Both the position numbers and the translations under genes were made by a program. The notes beneath the pieces were generated by a model. That model saw nothing but the letters and a program-made list of their open reading frames with translations. It did not search any database and was not told where the DNA came from. DNA of 42,847 nt from contig CAZWST010000005.1 in NCBI GenBank assembly GCA_964636965.1, forward strand, positions 1 to 42,847, in the 5' to 3' direction. Positions 15,071 to 23,250 of this stretch are shown in pieces. Numbering within the stretch: the stretch's first letter is position 1; every line of letters starts with the position of its first letter. This stretch comes from CAG-582 sp964636965. GTDB lineage: Bacteria; Bacillota_I; Bacilli_A; RF39; UBA660.

Positions 15071-17161
15071 ATGAATCCAAATAATGAAAATGTCTTAGAA
15101 AAATTTGGACGTGATATAACAGCACTTTATAAAGATAATAAAATTGACCCTGTTATTGGTAGGGATGAAGAAATTCGTAATTTAATTAGAATTCTCTCTC
15201 GTAAGACTAAGAATAATCCCGTACTTATTGGTGCCCCTGGTGTTGGTAAAACTGCAATAGTTGAGGGATTAGCTGGTAGAATAGTAAAAGGGGATATACC
15301 TGATACATTAAAGAATAAAATAGTTTGGGAACTAGATCTTTCAGCTCTTGTTGCAGGCGCTAAATATCAAGGGGAATTTGAAGAAAGATTTAAAGCTGTT
15401 TTAGAGGAAGTTGAAAAATCAAATGGAGACATTATCATGTTTATTGATGAAATACATATGATAACGGGTGCTGGTTCAAGCTCTTCAATGAATGTTGGTA
15501 ATATGTTAAAACCAATGTTAGCTCGTGGTATTATACGTTTAATTGGAGCAACTACTCTAAATGAGTATCGTGAATACATTGAAAAAGATGGAGCACTTGA
15601 AAGAAGACTTCAGAAAATAAAAGTATCAGAACCAAATGTAGTTGATACTTTAACTATTCTTCGTGGACTTAAAGAAAGATTTGAAATATTCCATGGAGTA
15701 ACAATAAAAGATTCAGCTTTAGTAGCTGCCGTTAACTTATCTGATAGATATATCACTGATAGATTCTTAACAGATAAAGCTATTGATTTAGTAGATGAAG
15801 CTTGTGCCACAATTAAGATGCAAATGAATTCTGTTCCAACCGAATTAGATGAAATGAATCGAGAATTAATGACTCTTGAAATAGAAAAAGAAGCCTTAAA
15901 ACGTGAAAAAGATCCAAAGTCAGTCTCTCGTGTTAATGAAATAGATGAAAAAATGTCTACTCTTAAAGTTAAAGTTGATGAATATCGTAAAGTTTGGGAA
16001 GAAGAGAAAAAATTAAAAGATTTAATAAATTCTAAGAAAGAAAAACTAGAAAGATTAAGATTTGAACTAGCTCAAGCTGAAGATTCATACGATCTTGAAA
16101 CTGCTGCACGTTTAAAACATGGAGAAATACCAAATTTAGAAATGGAATTATCACAACTTAAATTAAGTATGTCTTCATCTGTTTTATCAGATGTAGTTGA
16201 TGAAGAAGATATTGCGAGCATTGTTAGTAAATGGACGAATGTTCCAGTAACTAAATTAGTCGGAGGAGAAAAAGAAAAACTACTTAATTTAAAAGAAAAT
16301 TTAAGTAAACGTGTAAAAGGACAAGAAGAAGCTATTGAATTAGTATCTAATGCTATTATACGTGCAAGAAGTGGTATTAAAGATCCTCTAAGACCAATCG
16401 GCTCATTTATCTTTATGGGACCAACTGGAGTAGGTAAAACAGAAATAGCTAAAAGTCTAGCTTATGAACTATTTGATGATGAAAGACATATGATAAGGAT
16501 TGACTGTTCAGAATACATGGAAGCATTTAATGTCTCTCGTCTTTTAGGAGCACCTCCAGGATATGTCGGATATGAAACTGGTGGAGAATTAACTGAAGCA
16601 GTTAGAAGGAACCCTTATTCCATTGTTTTATTTGACGAAATAGAAAAAGCTCACCCTGATGTATTTAATATCTTACTTCAGATATTAGATGATGGAAGAA
16701 TTACAGATTCCCAAGGAAGAACAATAGATTTTAAAAATACAATAATAATTATGACTTCAAATTTAGGAAGTGATATTATCTTAAATAATGAAGATAATCG
16801 TGATGAATTGATGATGAGTATTTTAAAGAAAACCTTCCGTCCTGAGCTTATTAATCGTATAGATGAAATTATTTGCTTTAATTCTATTACCAAACCAGTT
16901 GCTTATGAAATATTAGAAAGATTAATTGGAGATTTAAATAAACGATTAAATCAAATATCAATAAACATAACTCTTACTGATAATGCAAAAGTAAAAATTA
17001 TTGAAGAATCATTTGATAAAGAATTTGGTGCACGTCCTGTAAAAAGATATTTAACAAAATATATAGAGAATAAAATATCAAAATATATACTAGAAAACGA
17101 AATAAATGAACAAACTGAATTAACTATAGATGTAGATAATAATGAATTTGTTATAAAATAG
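15071..17161 (+). CDS. clpB: ClpB-type disaggregase lacking the N-terminal domain
   Basis: 696 residues, against about 860 for full ClpB; the Clp N-domain is absent and the protein begins just before the first AAA+ module (LEKFGRDITALYKDNKIDPVIGR). Walker A1 GAPGVGKT is at 54-61, Walker B1 IMFIDE at about 122-127, Walker A2 GPTGVGKT at 450-457 and Walker B2 IVLFDEIE near 518-525. Between the two modules lies a long M-domain with the ClpB-style AEDSYDLETAARLKHGEIPNLE segment. The LGF/IGL loop that docks ClpA/ClpC on ClpP is not seen after the second Walker B, which argues for a protease-independent disaggregase. It shares the CIRCE promoter with hsp20. Ribosome site AAAGGAAG. Confidence 0.88.
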   Translation: MNPNNENVLEKFGRDITALYKDNKIDPVIGRDEEIRNLIRILSRKTKNNPVLIGAPGVGKTAIVEGLAGRIVKGDIPDTLKNKIVWELDLSALVAGAKYQGEFEERFKAVLEEVEKSNGDIIMFIDEIHMITGAGSSSSMNVGNMLKPMLARGIIRLIGATTLNEYREYIEKDGALERRLQKIKVSEPNVVDTLTILRGLKERFEIFHGVTIKDSALVAAVNLSDRYITDRFLTDKAIDLVDEACATIKMQMNSVPTELDEMNRELMTLEIEKEALKREKDPKSVSRVNEIDEKMSTLKVKVDEYRKVWEEEKKLKDLINSKKEKLERLRFELAQAEDSYDLETAARLKHGEIPNLEMELSQLKLSMSSSVLSDVVDEEDIASIVSKWTNVPVTKLVGGEKEKLLNLKENLSKRVKGQEEAIELVSNAIIRARSGIKDPLRPIGSFIFMGPTGVGKTEIAKSLAYELFDDERHMIRIDCSEYMEAFNVSRLLGAPPGYVGYETGGELTEAVRRNPYSIVLFDEIEKAHPDVFNILLQILDDGRITDSQGRTIDFKNTIIIMTSNLGSDIILNNEDNRDELMMSILKKTFRPELINRIDEIICFNSITKPVAYEILERLIGDLNKRLNQISINITLTDNAKVKIIEESFDKEFGARPVKRYLTKYIENKISKYILENEINEQTELTIDVDNNEFVIK

Positions 17162-17193
17162 TATATATAAGACTATATTGTTAATAATATAAA

Positions 17194-17255
17194 TGTGGTT
17201 ATAAAAATAATCACAGATTTCTCTTAAAAAGGTATACATAAAATGTATGCCTTTT
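17194..17255 (+). terminator. Two hairpins downstream of clpB
   Basis: The first stem pairs 17194-17202 with 17207-17215; the second pairs 17227-17239 with 17243-17255 (13 bp, one G.T) around an AAA loop. The second ends in CCTTTT with only four T, so termination may be leaky. Confidence 0.5.
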
Positions 17256-17301
17256 AAAATGTAATTAATTTTGATAAAATACTTAAGTAAGAGGCGAGAC
17301 T

Positions 17302-17610
17302 ATGAAATATGATGATAGATTTAAATATTTAGTGGGAGGATACTTTGGAATCAAGTCAATGGATGAGTATCAATCTAAATTATATATCTTAAAAGATGTT
17401 GAAAACTATATAAGAGATTATTGTTCTAAAAGTGATGAAGACTTAGACTATAAAAGTATATCAGAAGAAATATTTAAAAGTACATCTTTAAAGGAAAAAT
17501 TACAAGATAGTCTAATTCTTCTAAACGATATAAAAGGCCCAATCGAGCTTGTAATAATGATAAAACAAAAAATAAAAGAAATAAAATATAATGAAGATCA
17601 TCAAAGATGA
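17302..17610 (+). CDS. Small unknown protein
   Basis: 102 residues, acidic, mostly helical, no signal peptide or membrane helix (MKYDDRFKYLVGGYFG start). The ribosome site is GAGGCGAG, 8 or so bases upstream, with a TAAAAT -10-like box before it. Its stop codon falls inside the following terminator stem. Family not recognised. It sits between the heat-shock operon and the sortase locus and is likely a single-gene unit. Confidence 0.65.
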   Translation: MKYDDRFKYLVGGYFGIKSMDEYQSKLYILKDVENYIRDYCSKSDEDLDYKSISEEIFKSTSLKEKLQDSLILLNDIKGPIELVIMIKQKIKEIKYNEDHQR

Positions 17611-17618
17611 TCTTTTTT
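17594..17618 (+). terminator. Terminator after the small unknown gene
   Basis: AAGATCATC at 17594-17602, an AAA loop, GATGATCTT at 17606-17614, T to 17618; perfect 9-bp stem. Confidence 0.9.
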
Positions 17619-17640
17619 AATTTAAAAAAATCTTCCAAAT

Positions 17641-17669
17641 TTGACAAAATCAACATATTTTGGTAACAT
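17641..17669 (+). promoter_or_regulatory. Promoter of the secreted protein gene
   Basis: TTGACA at 17641-17646, 17 bases, TAACAT at 17664-17669. Its -35 box, spacer and flanks match the sortase promoter at 18174 at about 28 of 36 positions. Confidence 0.75.
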
Positions 17670-17695
17670 ATACCGCAATTCAAGGGGGAATTAAA

Positions 17696-18172
17696 ATGAG
17701 ATTAGATAGAATTATGGGGGTTATTCTATCCATCTTAGTTATATCATTCATTGGAGTAAAGTATTTTAACAATGAAGAAGGAAAAGATAATCCATTTGAA
17801 TTAATTGGTGATAATGGGACTATAGCTAATTCAGAAGTAAAGTTTGCTAACCAAACATTTGATTCAAACAAAAAGAATGTTGAAATTATTGAGTATACAA
17901 ATACCTTTAATCATCCAGTAGAAATAAAAAATAATGACATAATAATTACTTGTACTGGATCTAGCGAAACAAAGGCTTTTGACGAAGAATTAGCACGAAA
18001 GAACTATAGCATAAATGCTAGGTTCTCAACAAAAAAAGATAGTGAATTATTTAGTACATTATCAGTTGCTGTAAACCAAACAGTTTATATTCATGTTATA
18101 TCGGAATATACTGGGGAATTACCACAAAATCCTGTAGAATGTCAATATAAACTAAATGTGACATCAAGCTAA
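17696..18172 (+). CDS. Secreted or membrane-anchored unknown protein upstream of sortase
   Basis: 158 residues from the ATG at 17696, which has a strong AAGGGGGA ribosome site; an upstream in-frame start at 17660 would overlap the promoter and is rejected. A hydrophobic segment at about residues 7-23 (MGVILSILVISFIGVKYF) acts as a signal anchor. The rest is an extracytoplasmic, probably beta-sandwich domain (VKFANQTFDS, VEIIEYTNTFNHPVEIKNNDIIITC). Two Cys at the domain's middle and end could form a disulphide. No LPXTG-like signal. Family not recognised; a TasA/camelysin-like or pilus-associated role is possible given the adjacent sortase. Confidence 0.65.
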   Translation: MRLDRIMGVILSILVISFIGVKYFNNEEGKDNPFELIGDNGTIANSEVKFANQTFDSNKKNVEIIEYTNTFNHPVEIKNNDIIITCTGSSETKAFDEELARKNYSINARFSTKKDSELFSTLSVAVNQTVYIHVISEYTGELPQNPVECQYKLNVTSS

Positions 18173-18173
18173 T

Positions 18174-18202
18174 TTGACAAAATAGGCATAATTTGGTATT
18201 AT
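18174..18202 (+). promoter_or_regulatory. Promoter of the sortase-substrate operon
   Basis: A perfect TTGACA at 18174-18179, 17 bases, TATTAT at 18197-18202. It begins two bases after the previous stop codon and is a near copy of the promoter at 17641. Confidence 0.82.
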
Positions 18203-18259
18203 ATGCCACATAAGTTTGGAAGATTACAGGCTTAAAAGAATAAAAAGGGGGCCATATTA

Positions 18260-19234
18260 ATGAGCAGAAGACCATTGAAAAGCGCTCTAAAGTTTGCTCC
18301 ATCAATCGCGATGTTAGCATTAGCTGGTGGGATAATCATTCATTCATTTGGTGGTGAATTAGAGGAAGCTATTAATTGTACTCAAGAAGAAAAAGAACTT
18401 GATGATATTAATACTGAACAAGAATTCGTAATGCCTGTCTTTGATGATATTACTGTTATACCAGAAAAAGAGGAAAGCGAAGAAGAATTACCCGATGAAG
18501 AAGAATATGAGGAGGAAGACCCAATTACTATAGAGAGTCCTCATATAAGTGATGAATTACTAACAAGTGGCTACGAATTTCAAGATATTAATTTTGATGA
18601 ATTAATAGAAAAAAATAGTGACGTAGATGCTTGGATAGAAATTCAAGGTACTAAAATTGATTATCCAGTTATGCATGCACCAGAAAAAGATAATCCAGAA
18701 ACAGGAGATTATTATTACTTACATCATGATATGAATGGAAATGAAACAACATCTGGCGAAATATTCTTATTTAGTGGAAATAGGTCACTAAATAATAATC
18801 AAGAAGATCTTAGTACAATATCATTAATTTATGGACATCATATGCGTTATGGAAGAATGTTTGCTCAAATATTTAATTATACTAATCAATCATTTTATGA
18901 TGAACATCCATTTGGAGTTATATATACACCTGATGGATATGCTTTCAAAGTATCATTCTTTGCAGGAGTTGTCACTGGACCAAAAACTAGTGAATCAATC
19001 GATGTAAGCACAGAAGAATTATTTAATGAATATGTAGCAAACGCAATAAACAATTCCACATTCCAAAGTGATGTAGAAGTAAATTATGGAGATAAGATAG
19101 TTGTTTTAAATACCTGTGAATATACAGCTGGAAACAACTCTAAATATCAATTATATGGTGTTGTTGAAAAACAATATACAAATGAATTACAAATTAGTAA
19201 CAACGATGAAATAGAAATTCATCGTTCAAGATAA
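18260..19234 (+). CDS. srtB: Class B sortase with acidic linker and Lys in place of catalytic Arg
   Basis: 324 residues. A signal anchor at about 12-28 is followed by a very acidic stretch (about 37-95) and a class B sortase domain from about 110. The catalytic histidine is H193 in YGHHMRYGRMF and the nucleophile is C286 in VLNTCEY. The position normally held by the active-site Arg, just before the last strand (R-[FL]-V-V-x-G), reads K-YQLYG with K295. Sortases cleave a sorting motif and transfer the protein to the cell wall. The gene downstream encodes a secreted protein with an APKTG signal, its likely substrate. Ribosome site AGGGGG. Class B rather than class A, C or D from the size and the extra helical DYYYLHHDMNG region. 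Confidence 0.88.
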   Translation: MSRRPLKSALKFAPSIAMLALAGGIIIHSFGGELEEAINCTQEEKELDDINTEQEFVMPVFDDITVIPEKEESEEELPDEEEYEEEDPITIESPHISDELLTSGYEFQDINFDELIEKNSDVDAWIEIQGTKIDYPVMHAPEKDNPETGDYYYLHHDMNGNETTSGEIFLFSGNRSLNNNQEDLSTISLIYGHHMRYGRMFAQIFNYTNQSFYDEHPFGVIYTPDGYAFKVSFFAGVVTGPKTSESIDVSTEELFNEYVANAINNSTFQSDVEVNYGDKIVVLNTCEYTAGNNSKYQLYGVVEKQYTNELQISNNDEIEIHRSR

Positions 19235-19247
19235 TGGAGGGAAAGAA

Positions 19248-19949
19248 ATGAAAAAAATTAGATTTTATGCACCAATGTATTTATTAGCTGCAGGGTTAGC
19301 ATTCACTTCTCCTAGTATGACTGTACATGCTGAAGAAGAGGAAGAAGAAGAAGTTTTATATGAGGAAGAAGAAGATAATTATCAATTAGAAGATATAGAA
19401 GATAATTCCGAAAAAACTCCTGAACAAATAGCAGCAGAAGAACAAGCCGAGAAAGAAAGAGAAGCTCAAGCAGCAGCAGAAGCTGAAAAAGCAAGACAAG
19501 AAGCAGAAGCAATTGAAGCAGAAAAAGCAGCTCAAGAAGCTATTATCGGAAGTACAGAAATCGATGCTGAAGATCAAGGATACAATACAGGAAGAGATTC
19601 AATTCCTGATTCAGTTCAAACTGAAGCTGAAAGAAAAGGTATACCTAAAATACCAGAACAACCTGGACAACCAGAACAACCTGGGCAACCAGAACAACCT
19701 GGACAACCAGCACAACCAGCACAACCAAATGATAGTTCAACTACTCCAAATGATACAATTGAGATTCCAGTTGCTCCAAAAACAGGAATTGATTTCAAAA
19801 GATTAGCTATGGGTGGAGCTGGTATAGGTCTTGCAGCTGCCGGTGTAAGTGTTGCATTTGGTGTTGCTAAAGAATCATCAGCAGAAAAAAAAGTTGTAGG
19901 TTCTAAAAAGAAATATAGAAAAAGAAAAAATAAAAAACGTAGTAGATAA
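19248..19949 (+). CDS. Secreted surface protein with APKTG sorting signal
   Basis: 233 residues. A signal peptide ends near HAEEEEEE (about residue 28). A Glu-rich stretch and an Ala/Glu/Gln coiled-coil-like region (70-105) follow, then PEQPGQ repeats (136-160). The C-terminus carries VAPKTG, a hydrophobic helix (RLAMGGAGIGLAAAGVSVAFGVA) and an unusually long basic tail ending KYRKRKNKKRSR. VAPKTG replaces the usual LPXTG. With the sortase 13 bases upstream, this looks like a dedicated enzyme-substrate pair. The Pro-rich part probably spans the wall. Ribosome site GGAGGGAAAG. What the exposed part binds is unknown. Confidence 0.8.
   Translation: MKKIRFYAPMYLLAAGLAFTSPSMTVHAEEEEEEEVLYEEEEDNYQLEDIEDNSEKTPEQIAAEEQAEKEREAQAAAEAEKARQEAEAIEAEKAAQEAIIGSTEIDAEDQGYNTGRDSIPDSVQTEAERKGIPKIPEQPGQPEQPGQPEQPGQPAQPAQPNDSSTTPNDTIEIPVAPKTGIDFKRLAMGGAGIGLAAAGVSVAFGVAKESSAEKKVVGSKKKYRKRKNKKRSR
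19653..19727 (+). repeat. PEQPGQ codon repeats in the surface protein
   Basis: Three 18-base units coding PEQPGQ followed by two PAQ units. The repeats are near identical at DNA level and could change copy number by slippage, altering wall-spanning length. Confidence 0.8.
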
Positions 19950-19950
19950 A

Positions 19951-19985
19951 AAGAGAAATTGATTATTTCAATTTCTTTTTTTTTA
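19951..19985 (+). terminator. Terminator after the surface protein gene
   Basis: GAAATTGA at 19955-19962 pairs with TCAATTTC at 19968-19975, extended outwards by A-T pairs, with a run of T to about 19984. Confidence 0.88.
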
Positions 19986-20086
19986 CTTATTTACATATAT
20001 TAATAGTAAACTATGTTAAATACTTTACATAAATACTTATTAACAAGGTTTTAGTGTAGTATAATAATGCCATAGGCGGTGATTAT

Positions 20087-21079
20087 ATGCTAATATTAGC
20101 AAAATCAATTTTAGGATTAGCATTAGGGTTTGTATTAGCTATTGTTGTTGGGTTAGTAATAATTCCAGTATTAAAACAACTTAAAGCAGGCCAAAGTGTT
20201 AGTAGACTAATAAATAAAAGACACTTAAAAAAGGAAGGAACACCAACAATTGGTGGACTTATATTTATAATTCCTCCAATAATAGCGCTTTCAATGCTCG
20301 CACTTAGGGGAAGTGTAGAAATATCTCCTAACCTTATTATTGTCATATTTGTATTTTTAAGTTATGCACTTTTAGGATTTGTTGATGATTTTTTAAAGAT
20401 TAGATATCATAATAATAAAGGTTTATCAACTATGACAAAACTAGTTGCTCAATTATTAATAGCTGTAGTTTTTTATACAATTTATAAACATAATGGTGGA
20501 ACAACTACGCTTGAAATAACTTTATTTAAATTTAAATGGGATATGGGTTGGATTTATGGAATATTTATCTTATTCCTTCTTGTAGGTACAACCAATGCAG
20601 TTAATATAACTGATGGACTTGATGGTCTATGTGGTGGACTTTCTGTAATGGCTTTTTTAAGTTATGGTGTTATAACATGGGGTAGTGATTGGATTCCAGG
20701 TTATGAAGGAATGGCAATATTCTCATTTATTCTTGTTGGATCACTTTTAGGATTTTTACTATTTAATTCACATCCAGCTCGCGTATTTATGGGAGACACA
20801 GGATCTCTTGCGTTAGGTGGAGCACTTGCAACAATTGCAATACTTACACATCACGAACTATCTCTTGCCTTAATTGGTGGAGTATTCGTTATTGAAACAT
20901 TATCAAGTTTAATTCAAATAATATCAATAAGAAAATTTAATAAAAAGGTATTCTTAAAAGCACCAATTCATCATCACTTTGAAGAATTAGGCTGGGAAGA
21001 AACAGACATTGTTAAAATATTTTGGACAATTGGATTCTTACTAGCTATGTTTGGTGTAATTTACGGTGTATGGTTATAA
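20087..21079 (+). CDS. mraY: Phospho-N-acetylmuramoyl-pentapeptide-transferase
   Basis: 330 residues, about ten membrane helices. It transfers phospho-MurNAc-pentapeptide from UDP to undecaprenyl phosphate, making lipid I on the inner face of the membrane. Family signatures present: HLKKEGTPTIGGLIF near residue 45, the LLGFVDDFLKIRYHNNKGLS aspartate motif (VDD about 97-99), NAVNITDGLDGLCGG (about 170-182) and APIHHHFEELGW (about 292-303). A TATAAT box lies at 20060-20065; the ribosome site is AGGCGGTGAT. In most Firmicutes mraY is in the dcw cluster with murD and ftsW; here only the SEDS gene follows, across a terminator, so the cluster is broken up. Confidence 0.95.
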   Translation: MLILAKSILGLALGFVLAIVVGLVIIPVLKQLKAGQSVSRLINKRHLKKEGTPTIGGLIFIIPPIIALSMLALRGSVEISPNLIIVIFVFLSYALLGFVDDFLKIRYHNNKGLSTMTKLVAQLLIAVVFYTIYKHNGGTTTLEITLFKFKWDMGWIYGIFILFLLVGTTNAVNITDGLDGLCGGLSVMAFLSYGVITWGSDWIPGYEGMAIFSFILVGSLLGFLLFNSHPARVFMGDTGSLALGGALATIAILTHHELSLALIGGVFVIETLSSLIQIISIRKFNKKVFLKAPIHHHFEELGWEETDIVKIFWTIGFLLAMFGVIYGVWL

Positions 21080-21105
21080 AGAAGTTAATATTTAACTTCT
21101 TTTTT
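21078..21105 (+). terminator. Terminator after mraY
   Basis: An 11-bp perfect stem (21078-21088 with 21092-21102), a TAT loop, T to 21105. The left arm begins in the mraY stop codon. Confidence 0.85.
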
Positions 21106-21118
21106 CATACACTTTAAT

Positions 21119-22201
21119 ATGAGAAAGAATATTATATTAGGAATAACATTGTTTTTAACTTTTTTTGGAATACTTATGATTACATCATCATCAAGCATAT
21201 GGGCTGAATACAAATTTAATAATCCTTATAAATTTACAATTCATCAAAGCTTATTTGCATTAGTAGGATTAATTATTATGATGATAGTCAGTAAAATAGA
21301 CTATAAATCATACTATAAGCATGCCAATAAAATATTATTTATATCAATAATTCTTCTTATTCTTGTACTTATTCCAGGAATAGGTATGGTAAGAAATGGT
21401 AGTAGAAGTTGGTTTGGGATTGGTTCGTTTGGAATACAGCCGAGTGAGATTGCTAAGGTTTCACTTATCATATTTGTATCTAAATATTTAGCTAAGAATA
21501 ATCGTGACATGGATAAAGTTGTCTCTTACTTTTTACCAATATTAGTTGTTATTCTAGGTACTTTTTTACTAATTTTACTTGAACCAGACTTTGGAAGTGG
21601 AGCAATAATTGTTCTTTCATTAATTGTTTTAATATTTACATCTAATGTTAAAATATCTTTATTTGTAAAACTTGGAATCTTAGGCATTGCTGGAATAGTC
21701 GGACTTATATTAATTGCACCATATCGAATGGCGAGAATTGTTGCTTATCTAAATCCTTGGAGTGATCCTTTAGGAAGTGGATTTCAAATAATTCAAAGTT
21801 TATATGCAATCGGACCTGGAGGTTTATTCGGTTTAGGATTAGGTAACTCTATCCAAAAACACTTTTATTTACCAGAACCTCAAACGGATTTTATTTTTGC
21901 AATAATATCTGAAGAACTTGGTTTTATCGGAATAGTTATTTTAAGTACCTGCTACATAGTTTTATTTTATAATGTAATAAAATTATCTCTTGAAACGAAA
22001 GATCTATTTGGTAAATACTTATCTTTTGGACTTATCATTGAATTAGTTTTACAAACTCTTTTAAATCTTTTAGTAGTAGTAGGTCTAATTCCAGTTACAG
22101 GTGTAACTCTTCCTTTTTTAAGTTATGGTGGGTCATCTTTATTAACATGTCTTTTAATGGTAGGTATTATTTTAAATATTAATAACAATGGTAAAGAATA
22201 A
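21119..22201 (+). CDS. ftsW: SEDS glycan polymerase, FtsW more likely than RodA
   Basis: 360 residues, ten predicted membrane helices. SEDS proteins polymerise lipid II into glycan strands, usually with a class B PBP. The catalytic-region aspartate is in LLEPDFGSGAII (about residue 155). The IIQSLYAIGPGGLFGLGLGNSIQKHFYLPEPQTDFIFAIISEE run matches FtsW better than RodA. The start has no recognisable Shine-Dalgarno and lies only 14 bases after the mraY terminator, so translation may be leaderless or depend on read-through; no better in-frame start is visible. The PBP at 10699 is the natural partner. Confidence 0.88.
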   Translation: MRKNIILGITLFLTFFGILMITSSSSIWAEYKFNNPYKFTIHQSLFALVGLIIMMIVSKIDYKSYYKHANKILFISIILLILVLIPGIGMVRNGSRSWFGIGSFGIQPSEIAKVSLIIFVSKYLAKNNRDMDKVVSYFLPILVVILGTFLLILLEPDFGSGAIIVLSLIVLIFTSNVKISLFVKLGILGIAGIVGLILIAPYRMARIVAYLNPWSDPLGSGFQIIQSLYAIGPGGLFGLGLGNSIQKHFYLPEPQTDFIFAIISEELGFIGIVILSTCYIVLFYNVIKLSLETKDLFGKYLSFGLIIELVLQTLLNLLVVVGLIPVTGVTLPFLSYGGSSLLTCLLMVGIILNINNNGKE

Positions 22202-22273
22202 ATAAAAACAAGTTAAAATGGTGCATACTATAAAATAAACGTGTTATAATCGAATTATAAAGGATGGTAACAT

Positions 22274-23236
22274 ATGAATATAAAAAAATTAAAAAAAGTT
22301 GAATTGCATGTTCATTTAGATGGTTCAGTTGACGTTGAAACATTTTCAACACTTACTAAAGTAGATCTAACTGATGCAAGAAAACTATTAAGTGTAGGAA
22401 ATAATTGCCAAGATTTAAATGATTATTTACGTTGCTTTGATGCTCCGGTTAAATTTATGCAATCATCTTCTATTCTAAATCTTGTTGCAAAAAAACTAGT
22501 TTCTTCTTTAGAAAATGATAATGTAATTTATGCTGAAGTTCGTTTTGCACCCAATAAACACATTGATAATCTAAAAATAGAAGAAGTAATTGAATCTGTA
22601 TTAGAAGGATTAAAAAGTGATAAAGTTAAGGTTAATTTAATACTTTGTATGATGCGTGGAGATAATTTTGAAGACAATTTAAGAGTAATTGATATGGCTA
22701 ATAAATATCGTGATAGTGGAGTAGTAGGAATTGATCTTGCAGGTGCAGAATCCCTTTATAAAACAAAGGATTATGAAAAATTATTTAAATATGCAGAAAG
22801 TTTAAAGATACCATTTACTATACATGCTGGGGAAGCTGATGGAGTAGAAAGCATTAATTCAGCAATTTCCTTCGGAGCAACAAGAATTGGACATGGAGTT
22901 AGATCTTTAGAAAGTGAAGAATGCTTAAATTCTATAAAGAATAAAAATATTTTATTAGAAATATGCCCAACTAGTAATATTCAAACTGGTATTTGTTCAA
23001 GTATATTAACTCATCCGATTAAAAAATTGTTTGATATGGGTATATGTTTAAATATAAATACAGACAATAGAACAGTATCTAATATAACTCTTAATGAGGA
23101 ATATACATTATTAGAAAAAACTTTTAATTTTACCGAGGATGATTTTAATAATATGAATATTGAAGCTATAAAGCATGCATTTATTTCTGAAGATGAAAAA
23201 AAAGAACTAATAAAAAAAATAGAGGAAACAAACTAA
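22274..23236 (+). CDS. add: Adenosine deaminase
   Basis: 320 residues, cytoplasmic zinc amidohydrolase converting adenosine to inosine in purine salvage. It has HVH at H12/H14 (VELHVHLDG), the GIDLAGAE motif, HAGE with H184 and E187, GHGVR, the ICPTSNIQTG loop and INTDNRTVSNITL with D264. All metal and catalytic residues are present and the length is usual for bacterial Add. A TATAAT box sits at 22245-22250 and the ribosome site is AAGGATGG. It is a single gene ending at a terminator that also separates it from the convergent minus-strand gene. Together with the cytidine deaminase at 37063 it suggests reliance on nucleoside salvage. Confidence 0.95.
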   Translation: MNIKKLKKVELHVHLDGSVDVETFSTLTKVDLTDARKLLSVGNNCQDLNDYLRCFDAPVKFMQSSSILNLVAKKLVSSLENDNVIYAEVRFAPNKHIDNLKIEEVIESVLEGLKSDKVKVNLILCMMRGDNFEDNLRVIDMANKYRDSGVVGIDLAGAESLYKTKDYEKLFKYAESLKIPFTIHAGEADGVESINSAISFGATRIGHGVRSLESEECLNSIKNKNILLEICPTSNIQTGICSSILTHPIKKLFDMGICLNINTDNRTVSNITLNEEYTLLEKTFNFTEDDFNNMNIEAIKHAFISEDEKKELIKKIEETN

Positions 23237-23249
23237 TCTGTTTCCTTTT
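23223..23249 (+). terminator. Terminator after add
   Basis: AGGAAACA at 23223-23230 pairs with TGTTTCCT at 23239-23246, then TTTA. The left arm lies in the last codons of add. Confidence 0.75.
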
Positions 23250-23250
23250 A

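Noticed and set aside
15071..17161. ClpC or ClpA rather than ClpB
   Set aside because: The linker between the AAA+ modules is a full ClpB-type M-domain and no ClpP-docking LGF/IGL loop follows the second Walker B.
19616..19798. Minus-strand Cys/Gly/Pro repeat ORF
   Set aside because: It is the antisense shadow of the PEQPGQ repeats; no ribosome site or promoter.
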